A stretch of 62,647 nt of DNA from Leptolinea sp964424035 (lineage in GTDB: Bacteria > Chloroflexota > Anaerolineae > Anaerolineales > Anaerolineaceae): positions 1 to 62,647 of the forward strand of contig CAYRHB010000003.1 in NCBI GenBank assembly GCA_964424035.1. The letters are read 5' to 3'. The position numbers and the translations under genes were made by a program. Under the pieces are notes generated by a model. That model was given only the letters and a program-made list of their open reading frames with translations. It ran no database searches and was not told where the DNA came from. Numbering within the stretch: the stretch's first letter is position 1; each line of letters begins with the position of its first letter. Shown here piece after piece: positions 44,473 through 53,764 of this stretch.

Positions 44473-46452
44473 TTACCCGGGACAAGCCTGCCCGAAATCG
44501 AATTGTTCTATGCCGTATAAGGCAGACCTGGAAGAAACATCCATATCCAACCCGCAGAAATCGGGCCGGGTGGCGGATACTTTCAGGTGAAAGTATAACG
44601 GAATTGCCGGCAATTCGTCGGCGAAGATCTTTTGAACATTTGCCGCTGCAACCAGATCGGCAGACGCATCAAAGGTTGTGCTTTGTGCCCGTTGACAGGC
44701 TTCATCAAAGGTAGGATTGGAGTACCCGCCAAGGTTGATGCCAATCCATTGATTAGAATCAGCCGGTATCTGTGATGTGGTGAACAGGTCGCAGGGGATA
44801 CGCTGCCCGGCCTGCCAGGCAATCTGTGCCAGGTCAAACTTGCGTCCAAACAACTCACCTTCCGGCGCGGCGGCATACATCTGTTGTGGAGTAACAGTGG
44901 TCACATTCATCTGTATTCCGCATGTTGACGCGGTATCGACCAGAACCTTGACCACTTCCTGCCGGAGATACGCGTCTGTTACGAGGTAATTGACACTCAA
45001 AGTCGTCCCGTCGGGCACGCCGGGTATCGCGTATGCCACCCGTGGCGTTGCCGGATTTGAATCATCGTCCTTCCAACCGACTTCATCCAGCAGGCTGGAA
45101 CCCGTTTCAGGATCATAACCATAATGTGCCAGTCCGCCCGCCACCAATGGATGGTCTGCCGTCAGGAAACCATCAGGAATGGCGGATTGTTCCAACAACT
45201 GCTTGTTGACGGCTTTTTCCCGATCCATGCAATAGGCAAACGCCCTGCGGGTCCTGACATCTCCGAAATAATTCGGGCGGTCACCGGTTACCGGTGATAT
45301 GCCATCAAAATACGAAGGACGGTAGATATTAAAAACGATCTGTTCCCATTCCGGTCCCTGCCCCACCAGTGGGGTGATCTCGCCGGCTTTACCGGCATCC
45401 AGGGTCTGCTCCAGCATGGATTCCAGTCCGGCTGAAGGATCCACAATATCACACTGGCCGCTTTTAAGCGCGGCAAGGTTGTTGTCCGCCTGGGTACCGA
45501 GAAATAAATAGGTAACACTGGCGAATTTTGGCAAACCTTCTGCTGCCCTGAAGTATTTCTCATTTTTCGTCAGTGTGATGTGATCCCCCTTAACCCATTC
45601 TGAAACGACATACGGTCCCCAACCGAGTGGTTTCTCTGTGACTTCCGGGGTGGTCAGCAAATCAGCCGGGGCATATTGTTCCCACGCATGTTTGGGCAAT
45701 GGAAGGAAGAAACTTTCACGGTATTGAGAATCAAAAAATCCCGGTACTCCCGTCCATTCAACCGTCCGGTCGTCCAACGCCAGATAGGTGAGTGTCCGGT
45801 CAACCAGATACCGGTTCACAGGTGTAGCCGGATCCGATGCCACCTGATAGGAATACACCGAATCTTCAGCCGTAAGGGGTTCACCGTCAGACCAGGTCAA
45901 ACCTTCTTTCAACTGGAATTTTGCCGTCAGACGGTCCATCTTTAATTCGGTCAGGCCATCCCAGGCAACGGCACAGGCAGATGATGAACAACCGGAAGGA
46001 AGCACTTTGTCGTTCTTTTTAAGCGCCTTCACGTCTCCAGCCGCGGTCACAACCAGATCACCTTCAACCACGACCACCGGTTCCTGAACGGCATCGCCAT
46101 CCGAAACGGAGGGCAGTTTTTCAAGGATCACCGGTATGGCTGAATACTTGACACGGTCTATCGGGCCGTCATAAATGGCTTCCAGAACACTCCAGACGGA
46201 ACTTGTCGGGCTGGCGTAGGGATAAAGGGAAACCGGTTCCTGCGCCAGACAGACCGTCAGGGTTTTCTCCGGTTCTTCCGTCGGTGCAGCGGTAGCCACA
46301 GGCGGAAGGGTTGGGATGGGACCCGGGGTATACGTGGCAGGGATGGCAGCAGGAGCCGCTGTTGGCTGGCAGGCTGACAACAGCACCACCAGAGGTACCA
46401 GTATTTTTGTGGTATGAGAGATTTTTCTACACATATTTGGGATTTTTCGCAT
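44473..46452 (-). CDS. ABC transporter solute-binding lipoprotein, family 5
   Basis: A 659-residue exported protein. The lipobox is VLLSAC (Cys28), followed by a Pro/Thr linker. The SBP family 5 core is clear: YSAIPVILEKLPSVS, LKEGLTWSDGEPLTAEDSVY, TRRAFAYCMDREKAV, then a C-terminal lobe ending with residues after FDEACQRAQS. Such proteins bind peptides, nickel or sugars. It comes first, before two ATPase genes, but no permease gene follows. No clear Shine-Dalgarno is seen at either candidate ATG. Confidence 0.9.
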   Translation of the reverse strand: MRKIPNMCRKISHTTKILVPLVVLLSACQPTAAPAAIPATYTPGPIPTLPPVATAAPTEEPEKTLTVCLAQEPVSLYPYASPTSSVWSVLEAIYDGPIDRVKYSAIPVILEKLPSVSDGDAVQEPVVVVEGDLVVTAAGDVKALKKNDKVLPSGCSSSACAVAWDGLTELKMDRLTAKFQLKEGLTWSDGEPLTAEDSVYSYQVASDPATPVNRYLVDRTLTYLALDDRTVEWTGVPGFFDSQYRESFFLPLPKHAWEQYAPADLLTTPEVTEKPLGWGPYVVSEWVKGDHITLTKNEKYFRAAEGLPKFASVTYLFLGTQADNNLAALKSGQCDIVDPSAGLESMLEQTLDAGKAGEITPLVGQGPEWEQIVFNIYRPSYFDGISPVTGDRPNYFGDVRTRRAFAYCMDREKAVNKQLLEQSAIPDGFLTADHPLVAGGLAHYGYDPETGSSLLDEVGWKDDDSNPATPRVAYAIPGVPDGTTLSVNYLVTDAYLRQEVVKVLVDTASTCGIQMNVTTVTPQQMYAAAPEGELFGRKFDLAQIAWQAGQRIPCDLFTTSQIPADSNQWIGINLGGYSNPTFDEACQRAQSTTFDASADLVAAANVQKIFADELPAIPLYFHLKVSATRPDFCGLDMDVSSRSALYGIEQFDFGQACPG

Positions 46453-46470
46453 GAGTATTTATACAGGAAA

Positions 46471-46495
46471 GCGGTTGCAGACCGGCTGCAACCGC
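46471..46495 (-). other. Hairpin in the leader of the solute-binding gene
   Basis: GCGGTTGCAG (46471-46480) pairs with CTGCAACCGC (46486-46495) around five bases, 19 bases before the start codon. The tail on the minus strand is TTTCCTG, too weak for a sure terminator; it may regulate the downstream gene or end ftsK messages. Confidence 0.45.
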
Positions 46496-46514
46496 CCAAG
46501 CCTTCGTAAGGCGT

Positions 46515-46543
46515 ATTATACGTCCTTTTTTAGTGAATCTGAA
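46515..46543 (-). promoter_or_regulatory. Predicted promoter of the solute-binding/ATPase operon
   Basis: Minus-strand TATAAT (46515-46520) lies 17 bases after TTCAGA (46538-46543). The -10 is consensus, the -35 weak. Confidence 0.5.
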
Positions 46544-46567
46544 ATATAGCACCGGGATACAACGAGG

Positions 46568-48988
46568 TTAATCCTTTTCTTCATCCGCGGGTGGGGCACC
46601 CTCTCCGTAATCCAGGATCTCGCGAACCTGGCTGCCGGGTTGAGATGGCCCGATAATTCCACTCTCTTCCATGGTATCGATCAGGCGCGCAGCCCGTCCA
46701 TACCCGATCCGCATGCGGCGCTGGAGCATGGAAATGGAAGCCCTTCCCAGGGTACGCACCAGGCTGACCGCTTCATCGTACATCGGGTCGCTGGAAGGGG
46801 ATTTATCTTCACCCCACAGGTCCGGCTGACGTAATGGCGTTGTGGGCAGGGTTGGCATGGGAACAGATAACGACGGGGTTGAATGCCCCCCCTCCGCCAC
46901 GTCGGCCGCCGCCATTTTCCAGTGGTCCACCAGCCGGTTGATCTCGGCATCCGCCGTGTAGACACCCTGCAACCGAACAGGCGCAGGCGCGTCCGGCGCG
47001 AGGAAGAGCATATCTCCGCGCCCGAGCAGACGTTCGGCTCCGGGTTGGTCCAGGATCACCCGGCTGTCGGTATTTGAAGTTACTGTAAAAGCGATCCGGG
47101 CCGGGAAATTGGCTTTGATCAAGCCTGTGACCACATTCACCGACGGGCGCTGGGTCGCGAGAATGAGATGGATGCCGGTGGCGCGTGCCAGCTGCGCCAG
47201 ACGGGTAATGGATTTTTCGGTTTCCTCCCCGGCAATCATCATCAGGTCAGCCAATTCATCTACCATCACCACGATATAGGGCAGTTTGTCTGTATTGGCA
47301 TTGTTATACTCGGTGATATTGCGTACACGACTCTTGGAGAACCGTTCGTACCGGCTTTCCATTTCACGGATCATCCATTGCAAAACAGCCGGAACCTTGG
47401 CAGCATCGGTGATGACCGGTGCCAGCAAATGCGGCAGGTGATTGTAGCCGGTCATTTCGACCCGCTTGGGATCAACCAGCACAAGCCGTAGTGTTTCCGG
47501 TGTGTTGTTCATGAGCAGGCAGGTGAGAATGGAATTCTCACAAACCGATTTACCCGAACCGGTTGTACCGGCGATCAACAGGTGAGGCATGGATGCCAGG
47601 TCGGCCACCATGGGCTTGCCCGATACATCTTTCCCCAGCGCGATCTTTAATGGACTGCGGAGTTTCTTAAACGCGTCACTATCCACCAGTTCATGCAGGG
47701 CAACCTTGCTGGTCTCATCATTCGGGACCTCGATGCCCACAAATCCACGGCCGGGAACGGGAGCCTGGATACGGATGCGCTGGGCGGATAACGCCAGGGC
47801 AAGATCATCGGCCAGGCTGACTATCTTGGACACGCGAACACGTGTGCGTCCAGAGCGGGTTTCGATGAAATCCGGTTCTACTCCATACTGGGTCACCGTT
47901 GGGCCGCGCTGGATATCAACCACATGTACCGGCGCGCTGAACATTTTCAACGTTTCTTCAATTTTGTTGGCGCGGTCTGAATCGATATGTCCCTGGATGA
48001 AAACCGGTTCGGCCGGGTCGAGAATATCGTCGACCCGCGGCAAAATCCACGGGGATTTTAATGCGGGAATCCGGTTCTCCACCTGCGCGGAAGTTCTTTC
48101 ATCGGAATTTTCAACCGTTTTAACCGGCAGGGTGACCGCTTTTCGCACAGCAGGCCGGCGGTTCGGCATATCGGTAAGGGGATGAAAACCTGCGGGCAGC
48201 GGCGCGGAAGGCGCCTGGCCGTGTGAAGCGGGTGTCTGTGCCTGGTAACCGGTCGATTCCATCACCGCCGAAATGGGTGAAGTCTCTATGGTTTCGCGGA
48301 TCTGCCGCCGGAAAGTGTTTATGGCATCCTTGAACAATGGCGGCGGAACCTGCAGAGCCAGTGAACCGGCGACAAACATCCAGACCATCAAAATGAGCAA
48401 CGCACCGGGTAAACCCAGCCCACCCACCAGCAGGCGTTCAAAAAATGCGCCAAAATAACCGCCACCCTGACCTTCGAAGGCCATTTCCCAACCGCCTCCA
48501 GCCAGGATATGCAGCCAGGAGAGAATATTCAGGTAGAGAAGTAAGATTCCCGCTGCCCGGCTGCCGGTTAACGGGGGTAATGATTCCAGGCTGCGGAATA
48601 CCAGCCAGAAACCGGCTGTCAGGAAACCGAAGGGCAAAACATACATTCCCCAACCGGTTGAACGGCTGATGACGATCACCCATTGGGCAGAAACCGCCGC
48701 CTCCTGTTCCGTTAACAGGCTGAGCAATGTCAAAAGACCGATAACGATACAACCCGCGCCCACAATATCGAGCTGACGTTCGGTGGACAGATCATTCCAC
48801 CGGGGGATCCTGGCCAGCAGGACTTTGATACGTTTCCATAACCGGCCGGTTTTCGTGTTGTTTGCAGACCGAACCGATGACTGGCGGCTGGAGTTTTTCT
48901 TTGTTTGTGCTGCTGTTTTTCGGGTGGCACGTCCGGGACTGACCGGACTCACCACGTTCTTGACAACCCGGGTTACAGGTTTAACCAT
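46568..48988 (-). CDS. ftsK: DNA translocase FtsK/SpoIIIE
   Basis: An 806-residue septal DNA pump. After a basic N-terminus come about four membrane segments (75-215), a linker, and the motor with Walker A GTTGSGKSV (474-482) and Walker B YIVVMVDELADLMM. The C-terminal winged-helix gamma domain is present (LGRASISMLQRRMRIGYGRA), which reads chromosome polarity signals. The motor moves DNA to clear the septum and aid dimer resolution. GGGAG precedes the ATG. Confidence 0.94.
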   Translation of the reverse strand: MVKPVTRVVKNVVSPVSPGRATRKTAAQTKKNSSRQSSVRSANNTKTGRLWKRIKVLLARIPRWNDLSTERQLDIVGAGCIVIGLLTLLSLLTEQEAAVSAQWVIVISRSTGWGMYVLPFGFLTAGFWLVFRSLESLPPLTGSRAAGILLLYLNILSWLHILAGGGWEMAFEGQGGGYFGAFFERLLVGGLGLPGALLILMVWMFVAGSLALQVPPPLFKDAINTFRRQIRETIETSPISAVMESTGYQAQTPASHGQAPSAPLPAGFHPLTDMPNRRPAVRKAVTLPVKTVENSDERTSAQVENRIPALKSPWILPRVDDILDPAEPVFIQGHIDSDRANKIEETLKMFSAPVHVVDIQRGPTVTQYGVEPDFIETRSGRTRVRVSKIVSLADDLALALSAQRIRIQAPVPGRGFVGIEVPNDETSKVALHELVDSDAFKKLRSPLKIALGKDVSGKPMVADLASMPHLLIAGTTGSGKSVCENSILTCLLMNNTPETLRLVLVDPKRVEMTGYNHLPHLLAPVITDAAKVPAVLQWMIREMESRYERFSKSRVRNITEYNNANTDKLPYIVVMVDELADLMMIAGEETEKSITRLAQLARATGIHLILATQRPSVNVVTGLIKANFPARIAFTVTSNTDSRVILDQPGAERLLGRGDMLFLAPDAPAPVRLQGVYTADAEINRLVDHWKMAAADVAEGGHSTPSLSVPMPTLPTTPLRQPDLWGEDKSPSSDPMYDEAVSLVRTLGRASISMLQRRMRIGYGRAARLIDTMEESGIIGPSQPGSQVREILDYGEGAPPADEEKD

Positions 48989-49083
48989 GTTTCGGCTCCC
49001 TGAGCAAAAATAACAATAGTGTGTTCATCTACCTCCCGATGCAAGAGACTTGCCAGTCCACAAAACAGACCGGCGATATAAAA

Positions 49084-49114
49084 ACCGGTATCGGTCAAAT
49101 CACCCGATACCGGT
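49084..49114 (-). terminator. Terminator of the lectin-fold lipoprotein gene
   Basis: ACCGGTATCGG (49084-49094) and CCGATACCGGT (49104-49114) pair around nine bases. On the minus strand the stem is followed by TTTTTATAT. It lies 24 bases after the stop at 49138. Confidence 0.85.
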
Positions 49115-49137
49115 CAACGTGCAATGAACGGCACGGG

Positions 49138-50205
49138 TTAAAGCGGCGGATTGAGCCAGTAACTCATTTCATCCACATAGATCATGAAATGATTTGTTTC
49201 CCTGGCTCCGATGAGGATCCCAAATCCACCGGACGAGAAGGTGTCATCTTCTATCTGGCCGACCTGTGTGCCGTTGATAAACAGAGTGAATTGATCTTCC
49301 TTGGCCAGAACTCCAATACGGTTCACGGCGTTGGCTCCAGGCCGGATATTGCCACTTGTCGACCAGGCAATCAGATTGGTGACTGCTGTTTGCCCGTCCG
49401 GCGGGTTGGCGTTCCATCGCTGGAAGGCGAATTTGCCATCACAGGTGATATTGAACCAGTAACCGCGGTCTGCCGTGGACCGGTCAGGTGAGCGGAGCAT
49501 CATGCCCCACTTGTCCATACCCTGGCAAACCGGGCCAAACTGGGCGGTGGTCTCAAAATACGCATTATCCACATCATTGATCGCCAACCGCCAGCCATTG
49601 TCTTTTTGCAGTCCGGTGAAAGCCATAAATCCGTTCGAGAAATCGACCGTTGTGTACATATCCGCACCGATCGGCCAGTTGCTGCTGCTATCCATTGTAT
49701 CGGTCCATGAGGGGACCGGAAGCATGGTGCGCGGGTCATTCGCGGCGAAGGTGGCGGTTATCTGGAATTCAGGTACCGGCGTCCCACCGGGGGTGATGGA
49801 CGGGGTCAGGGTCGGTGTGGGGGTCTCGGTGGGCATGAGGATCGGAGACGTAGCAGTTGCCGCGACCTCTTCTGTCGCGGTGGGTTCTTCTGTGGCAGAT
49901 TCACCCAGAAATTCCGCGAAAGCGGTCTCATCGGTGGTGGGGGTCACAAGATCCCCGATCTCCAAAGGTTCATCCGTGGCCGGTTCCACATCCGCGCCTT
50001 CGATCATGACTCCATCGGGGGTGGGGATTTCGATCTCTTCCAGAGGAAGCTCTTCAACAACGGCGGTATTGGTGGGCATGGCTGTCAAAAGGAGAGCCAC
50101 CCGAGTAGCCATCTCTTCAGAGGTCATGGTCGGTTTGGAAGATGGAATTACACTGCAACCTGCCAGCAGGGTGAAAACAAGGAGTAGTAGTAGAAATTTA
50201 CGCAT
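49138..50205 (-). CDS. Lipoprotein with Thr/Pro linker and concanavalin-like domain
   Basis: A 355-residue protein. MRKFLLLLLVFTLLAGC is a signal peptide with lipobox. It is followed by an acidic, Thr/Pro/Glu-rich spacer of about 125 residues ending in TETPTPTLTPSITPGGTPVP, then a beta-rich domain of about 185 residues with the motif QFTLFINGTQVGQIEDD and SSGGFGILIG. This matches the layout and fold of the lipoprotein at 4818. ATG at 50205 is fixed by GGGAGG upstream; the longer open frame overlaps the neighbouring gene. Likely a surface-held glycan or ligand binder. Confidence 0.78.
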   Translation of the reverse strand: MRKFLLLLLVFTLLAGCSVIPSSKPTMTSEEMATRVALLLTAMPTNTAVVEELPLEEIEIPTPDGVMIEGADVEPATDEPLEIGDLVTPTTDETAFAEFLGESATEEPTATEEVAATATSPILMPTETPTPTLTPSITPGGTPVPEFQITATFAANDPRTMLPVPSWTDTMDSSSNWPIGADMYTTVDFSNGFMAFTGLQKDNGWRLAINDVDNAYFETTAQFGPVCQGMDKWGMMLRSPDRSTADRGYWFNITCDGKFAFQRWNANPPDGQTAVTNLIAWSTSGNIRPGANAVNRIGVLAKEDQFTLFINGTQVGQIEDDTFSSGGFGILIGARETNHFMIYVDEMSYWLNPPL

Positions 50206-50278
50206 ATGTAGCCTCCCGGACGCGGCGAGTAGATTCGTCCAGGAGCTTTGTTGCAAGATTAATGCCCGATGGTTTTCT

Positions 50279-50764
50279 TCAGGCTTTGTACCCGATCTTT
50301 CGCAGGAAGTCCTTACGCCAGGCGATGTCCGCGTCTGATTCGATCCCTTTGGGTTTGGAACCCTCCGCCACACCCAGAATCCCCCGGCTGGTTCCGGTAT
50401 CAGCGACAATCACCTGGGTCATGTTGGCCGTGGCACAGAAGATATTCGCCACTTCGGGGATATTCTTCACTGTATTAAGAATGTTGATGGGAAAGAAACC
50501 ATCTCCCAGGAAAATAATGAAACTGTGACCGGCACCTATGGACATGGCATTCTTTTTGGCCAGTTCGATCATCTCATCATTGGTACCGGACCAGCGTACA
50601 AGGCACATGCCGGACGCCTCACAGAAAGCCAGCCCAAACTGGATCCCGGGTACAGTGGAAACCAACGCTTCGTGAATATCTTCAACGGTTTTAATGAAAT
50701 GAGATTGACCCAGTATGAAGTTTGTGTCTTCAGGTTTCTCAACGGGTATCGAAAGCAATTCCAT
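50279..50764 (-). CDS. Adenosine-specific kinase family protein
   Basis: A 161-residue protein of the archaeal/bacterial adenosine-specific kinase family (COG1839). The conserved end is clear: NIFCATANMTQVIVADT, SRGILGVAEGSKPKG, then the terminal RKDFLRKIGYKA. The N-terminal GQSHFIKTVEDIHEAL also matches. The family is known for an adenosine-specific fold; its physiological role is not well settled. It stands between an acyltransferase-like gene and a lipoprotein gene, all on the minus strand. Confidence 0.87.
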   Translation of the reverse strand: MELLSIPVEKPEDTNFILGQSHFIKTVEDIHEALVSTVPGIQFGLAFCEASGMCLVRWSGTNDEMIELAKKNAMSIGAGHSFIIFLGDGFFPINILNTVKNIPEVANIFCATANMTQVIVADTGTSRGILGVAEGSKPKGIESDADIAWRKDFLRKIGYKA

Positions 50765-50802
50765 GGTAATCCTCCTGGTATTGAATAAAGATGTATTCCG
50801 GT

Positions 50803-51849
50803 TTACTTCACGGTTTCCGGGGTTAATCTGGCTCGCATGACAAACCGGTCAACCGCTCCGAAGCGGTATTTATATTCTTCATCACCCCGCATAAAATCAA
50901 ACTCGGTCCGGCCATTCTCATTAGCCCACTGCAGCAGATATCCCAGCAGAACCCAACCGGGGGATAGGCTTTGATAATCACGGTTTAATCCGGAGTTATA
51001 TACCCAGATGCGCCCCCCGTAATCAAAGCTCAGGTATGCGGCAGCCCTGCGGCCTTCCACTTCCAGGAAAGCCAGTTGCAGGCAGCCGGCATCAAAAGCA
51101 AAATGTACCACCCGGCGGATAAAATCCTGCATGGCTGGACGCAGAAATTCCTCCTTATCGCCATCATTCTTCATCAATTCCAGGAACCCGTCGATCTCCG
51201 TGTCCAGCGTTGCCCCATTAGTGGCAAGATACCAGCGGACCGGAATATCGGCTTCTTCGGCGCGCCGCATCTTGCGCCGGACTTCGTGCCTTTGCTTCTT
51301 GTCGATCCCGGCCAGATAAGTTTCCCAGTCGCCCGGAAGCGGGATATACGGGCTGTGCTGTAATTTTTCTACAGCCACGGACCAGCCATTCCCTGCGATG
51401 AAATCTTGAAGAACGCTCAGGGTCGGTGAGGAATCAAGCAGATTATACAGGTTGACCTCTGCCAGACCCTTGATGTCCATATGTTGTATATACGCCAACA
51501 ACCCGGTGATGAACTCTTCCCGCCTGGAGGGAATCACAGGCAGGTCAAGAAAGTCGGATACTTCCACGGCGCCTACATTGTTCAAAACAACAGCCCCATT
51601 CGATGCGGTGCTGGCAAACAACGGCGCGATGCCCACCAACCGGCCTTCCTCACACGCCATGATGAGCAGCAGGCGGGCATCCAGCCATTCACCGCCACCC
51701 TTCGTTTCCCACCAGAGTTTCTGGTAGGCGTATTCCATGAAAGGGATCCGCATTGAACTTTGTTCCAGCAGGGCGTCCCATTCCGGTTGCAGGTTATTAT
51801 CAAATTCGGTCAGCAGTGAATAGTCCATGACCCCGATTCTAACGTCCAC
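50803..51849 (-). CDS. FemAB/CelD-like GNAT acyltransferase
   Basis: A 348-residue protein of the acetyltransferase_6 type. It has a duplicated GNAT-like layout, with KKQRHEVRRKMRRAEEAD (the typical basic motif), then LQLAFLEVEGRRAAAYLSFD and SPGWVLLGYLLQWANENGRT, and ends in FDFMRGDEEYKYRFG. Relatives act in exopolysaccharide or cell-wall modification, adding acyl or aminoacyl groups. The substrate cannot be read from context. The start may be GTG at 51849 or ATG at 51828. Confidence 0.8.
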   Translation of the reverse strand: MDVRIGVMDYSLLTEFDNNLQPEWDALLEQSSMRIPFMEYAYQKLWWETKGGGEWLDARLLLIMACEEGRLVGIAPLFASTASNGAVVLNNVGAVEVSDFLDLPVIPSRREEFITGLLAYIQHMDIKGLAEVNLYNLLDSSPTLSVLQDFIAGNGWSVAVEKLQHSPYIPLPGDWETYLAGIDKKQRHEVRRKMRRAEEADIPVRWYLATNGATLDTEIDGFLELMKNDGDKEEFLRPAMQDFIRRVVHFAFDAGCLQLAFLEVEGRRAAAYLSFDYGGRIWVYNSGLNRDYQSLSPGWVLLGYLLQWANENGRTEFDFMRGDEEYKYRFGAVDRFVMRARLTPETVK

Positions 51850-51936
51850 GCCGCTCTACCGCAAGGCGGATGCATAGGTAGTTAACATAACAGCCGGTTC
51901 CTGTTGGAACCGGCTGTTTCTCTGATTGATGTGTGA

Positions 51937-53757
51937 CTATCCACCGACAGGTTTGAAGGTCGGACTGGCCGTACGCGTGGGTGTGGGTGCGGTGGATGTG
52001 TGAGTACGCGTCGGTGGGATACTCGTGTACGTCCGCGTGGGAACCGTGGTTGAGGTTGTCGTCGGGGTATAGGTGGTAGTCGGTGGACTGGTAAGGGTTA
52101 CCGTGTAGGTACGCGTGGGCGGCAGCGTGTTCGTGCGGGTGGGCACCAGGGTATGTGTGCGCGTCGCGGAGGGTATCAAGGTCCTCGTATTGGTCCCTGT
52201 GCGAGTCGGAGTCATGGTGATGGTCGGCGACATGGTGATGGTCGGCGTCAGGGTGATGGTCGGGGTCAGTGTAACAGTGGGGGTCATTGTGATGGTAGCG
52301 GTGGCGATATCACCCATATCGGCAAACAGGTTGGCCTGAGGGATGACCTGTCTGGATTGGCTGTCACTCTGCCAGCGCAGCCGGGCGGAAGCGCTGCCGC
52401 CGTCCTCATAGTATTCGTAGACGATGTCGTATTTCTGGCAGCGTTCCAGGTTGATATATCCGCTCTTTTCTGTGGCAGACTGGTTGGTCCAGTTGTTCAC
52501 CAGCAACGTACCATTCACCCACAGGCGCTGTCCGTCATCCGACCGGGCATAGAACCGGTAGCGTTCGGTATACAGAGGCATGACCTGCCCCACAAACCGG
52601 ATGGCAAAGTCATCTGTACCTATACCGGTAGCCGGTGAGGAGGATCCCCAGTCATAGTTTACCTGCGGAACGATATCCACCACGATGGGGCTGGTGAACG
52701 GGTCACTGGGCGGCGCCCATCCCGTCCAGTTGTAGTATTCAGCGCGAATACCATTGCCATCGGTGACACAGGGCACCAGGGTATTGGTCGGTGTCATGGT
52801 GGATGTAGGTGTGGATGTGTCAGTCGATGTTGAGGTGACGGTAAAGGTTTCCGTAGCCGTCGGCGTAAAAGTCGGGGTATCGGGGATCATGTTACCTTCC
52901 GACAGACCGGTGACGCGGGAGGTACGGAATTTTTCCACGATACCATCGCGCGAGGTGTTTAGGCGCAGGGTCGGCCACCAGTCGCTGATGAGCGGCATGA
53001 TCATGTTGTGGCGGTAGGTCAATGTGATACGCACCCGGTCGCCCGGACCGCCGGCATCATCCATAAAGGCTGAGATCGGGCTGTCATATAACGTACAGAC
53101 CGTGGGGAAATACAGGTAATCGTCATCGCCTGTATGTCCGGGGAAGTAGAACGGGTCAAACTGCGACTGCTGGGTATAGAAGTGCTTTGTATTATCGTCC
53201 GCTCCGCTGGTCGGGGTGACATGGCGGTTGGAACAGGTGGAAATATAGAAGAAACCTGGAAGGCTCGGATTGCCACGATATGTGGCATCGAAAGTCGCCG
53301 AAGGATGCGTCATATATTGCAGGTAATCGCCGGAGGCGCTGGAATCATAGGCAATACCGCTGGCGCCGGACATGGCCGCGTCCCGAATGGACGGCAGACG
53401 CGCCCAGTCCTGCAGCATCTGGGTCTGGTCGCGGGCCAGGGCTTTTTCCGCATCGGTTGCCGTGGCTGATGGTTCCACTTTGCAGTCATGGTCCGGGTCT
53501 TCCGCGGTCAAACTGAGCGCGGTGGCAGCTTCATCACAATACTGGACGTTGTACTCACCGGTCACCGCGTAGCGGATGCCAAAACGGGCACCGTTTTCCA
53601 GCGCCAGCCAGGCCTGCAGGAGACGTCCAAATTCGATGACGCCAAACACCATCAACAACAAAACAGGCAGAGCCAGCGCAAATTCCACCATGCTCTGGGC
53701 GGGCGCCGCACGAAACCGGCGGGCAATACGGGATCCGAGGCTTCGGTTTTCTTTCAT
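51937..53757 (-). CDS. TadE-like protein with PA14 domain and long Thr/Pro tail
   Basis: A 606-residue protein. AQSMVEFALALPVLLLMVFG (20-39) is the TadE N-terminal helix, the hallmark of Tad minor pilins. A Cys-containing extracellular region follows. After a Thr/Pro stretch (290-330), residues 337-478 form a PA14 domain (GIRAEYYNWTGW, YRFYARSDDGQRLWVNGTLL, YYEDGGSASARLRW), a beta-barrel that often binds carbohydrate. The last 120 residues are Thr/Pro repeats, likely glycosylated or wall-spanning. Third gene of the Tad cluster. Fusion of PA14 to a TadE anchor is unusual. Confidence 0.83.
   Translation of the reverse strand: MKENRSLGSRIARRFRAAPAQSMVEFALALPVLLLMVFGVIEFGRLLQAWLALENGARFGIRYAVTGEYNVQYCDEAATALSLTAEDPDHDCKVEPSATATDAEKALARDQTQMLQDWARLPSIRDAAMSGASGIAYDSSASGDYLQYMTHPSATFDATYRGNPSLPGFFYISTCSNRHVTPTSGADDNTKHFYTQQSQFDPFYFPGHTGDDDYLYFPTVCTLYDSPISAFMDDAGGPGDRVRITLTYRHNMIMPLISDWWPTLRLNTSRDGIVEKFRTSRVTGLSEGNMIPDTPTFTPTATETFTVTSTSTDTSTPTSTMTPTNTLVPCVTDGNGIRAEYYNWTGWAPPSDPFTSPIVVDIVPQVNYDWGSSSPATGIGTDDFAIRFVGQVMPLYTERYRFYARSDDGQRLWVNGTLLVNNWTNQSATEKSGYINLERCQKYDIVYEYYEDGGSASARLRWQSDSQSRQVIPQANLFADMGDIATATITMTPTVTLTPTITLTPTITMSPTITMTPTRTGTNTRTLIPSATRTHTLVPTRTNTLPPTRTYTVTLTSPPTTTYTPTTTSTTVPTRTYTSIPPTRTHTSTAPTPTRTASPTFKPVGG
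52205..52294 (-). repeat. 18-bp tandem repeat in the Thr/Pro tail
   Basis: Five imperfect 18-bp units (plus-strand consensus GTCGGNGTCATGGTGATG) encode alternating Thr-Pro-Thr-Ile-Thr-Met/Leu blocks. Such repeats can expand or shrink by slippage and so change tail length. Confidence 0.75.
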
Positions 53758-53764
53758 ACTTGCC

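Noticed and set aside
49475..50338. Plus-strand open frame (287 codons) opposite the lectin-fold lipoprotein
   Set aside because: Val/Gly-rich translation is the reverse of a Thr/Pro-coding stretch; such low-complexity DNA leaves long open antisense frames.
52000..52300. Repeated GGTGATGGTCGG-type units considered as a CRISPR array
   Set aside because: The units are contiguous, in frame and encode Thr/Pro; there are no spacers and no cas genes.
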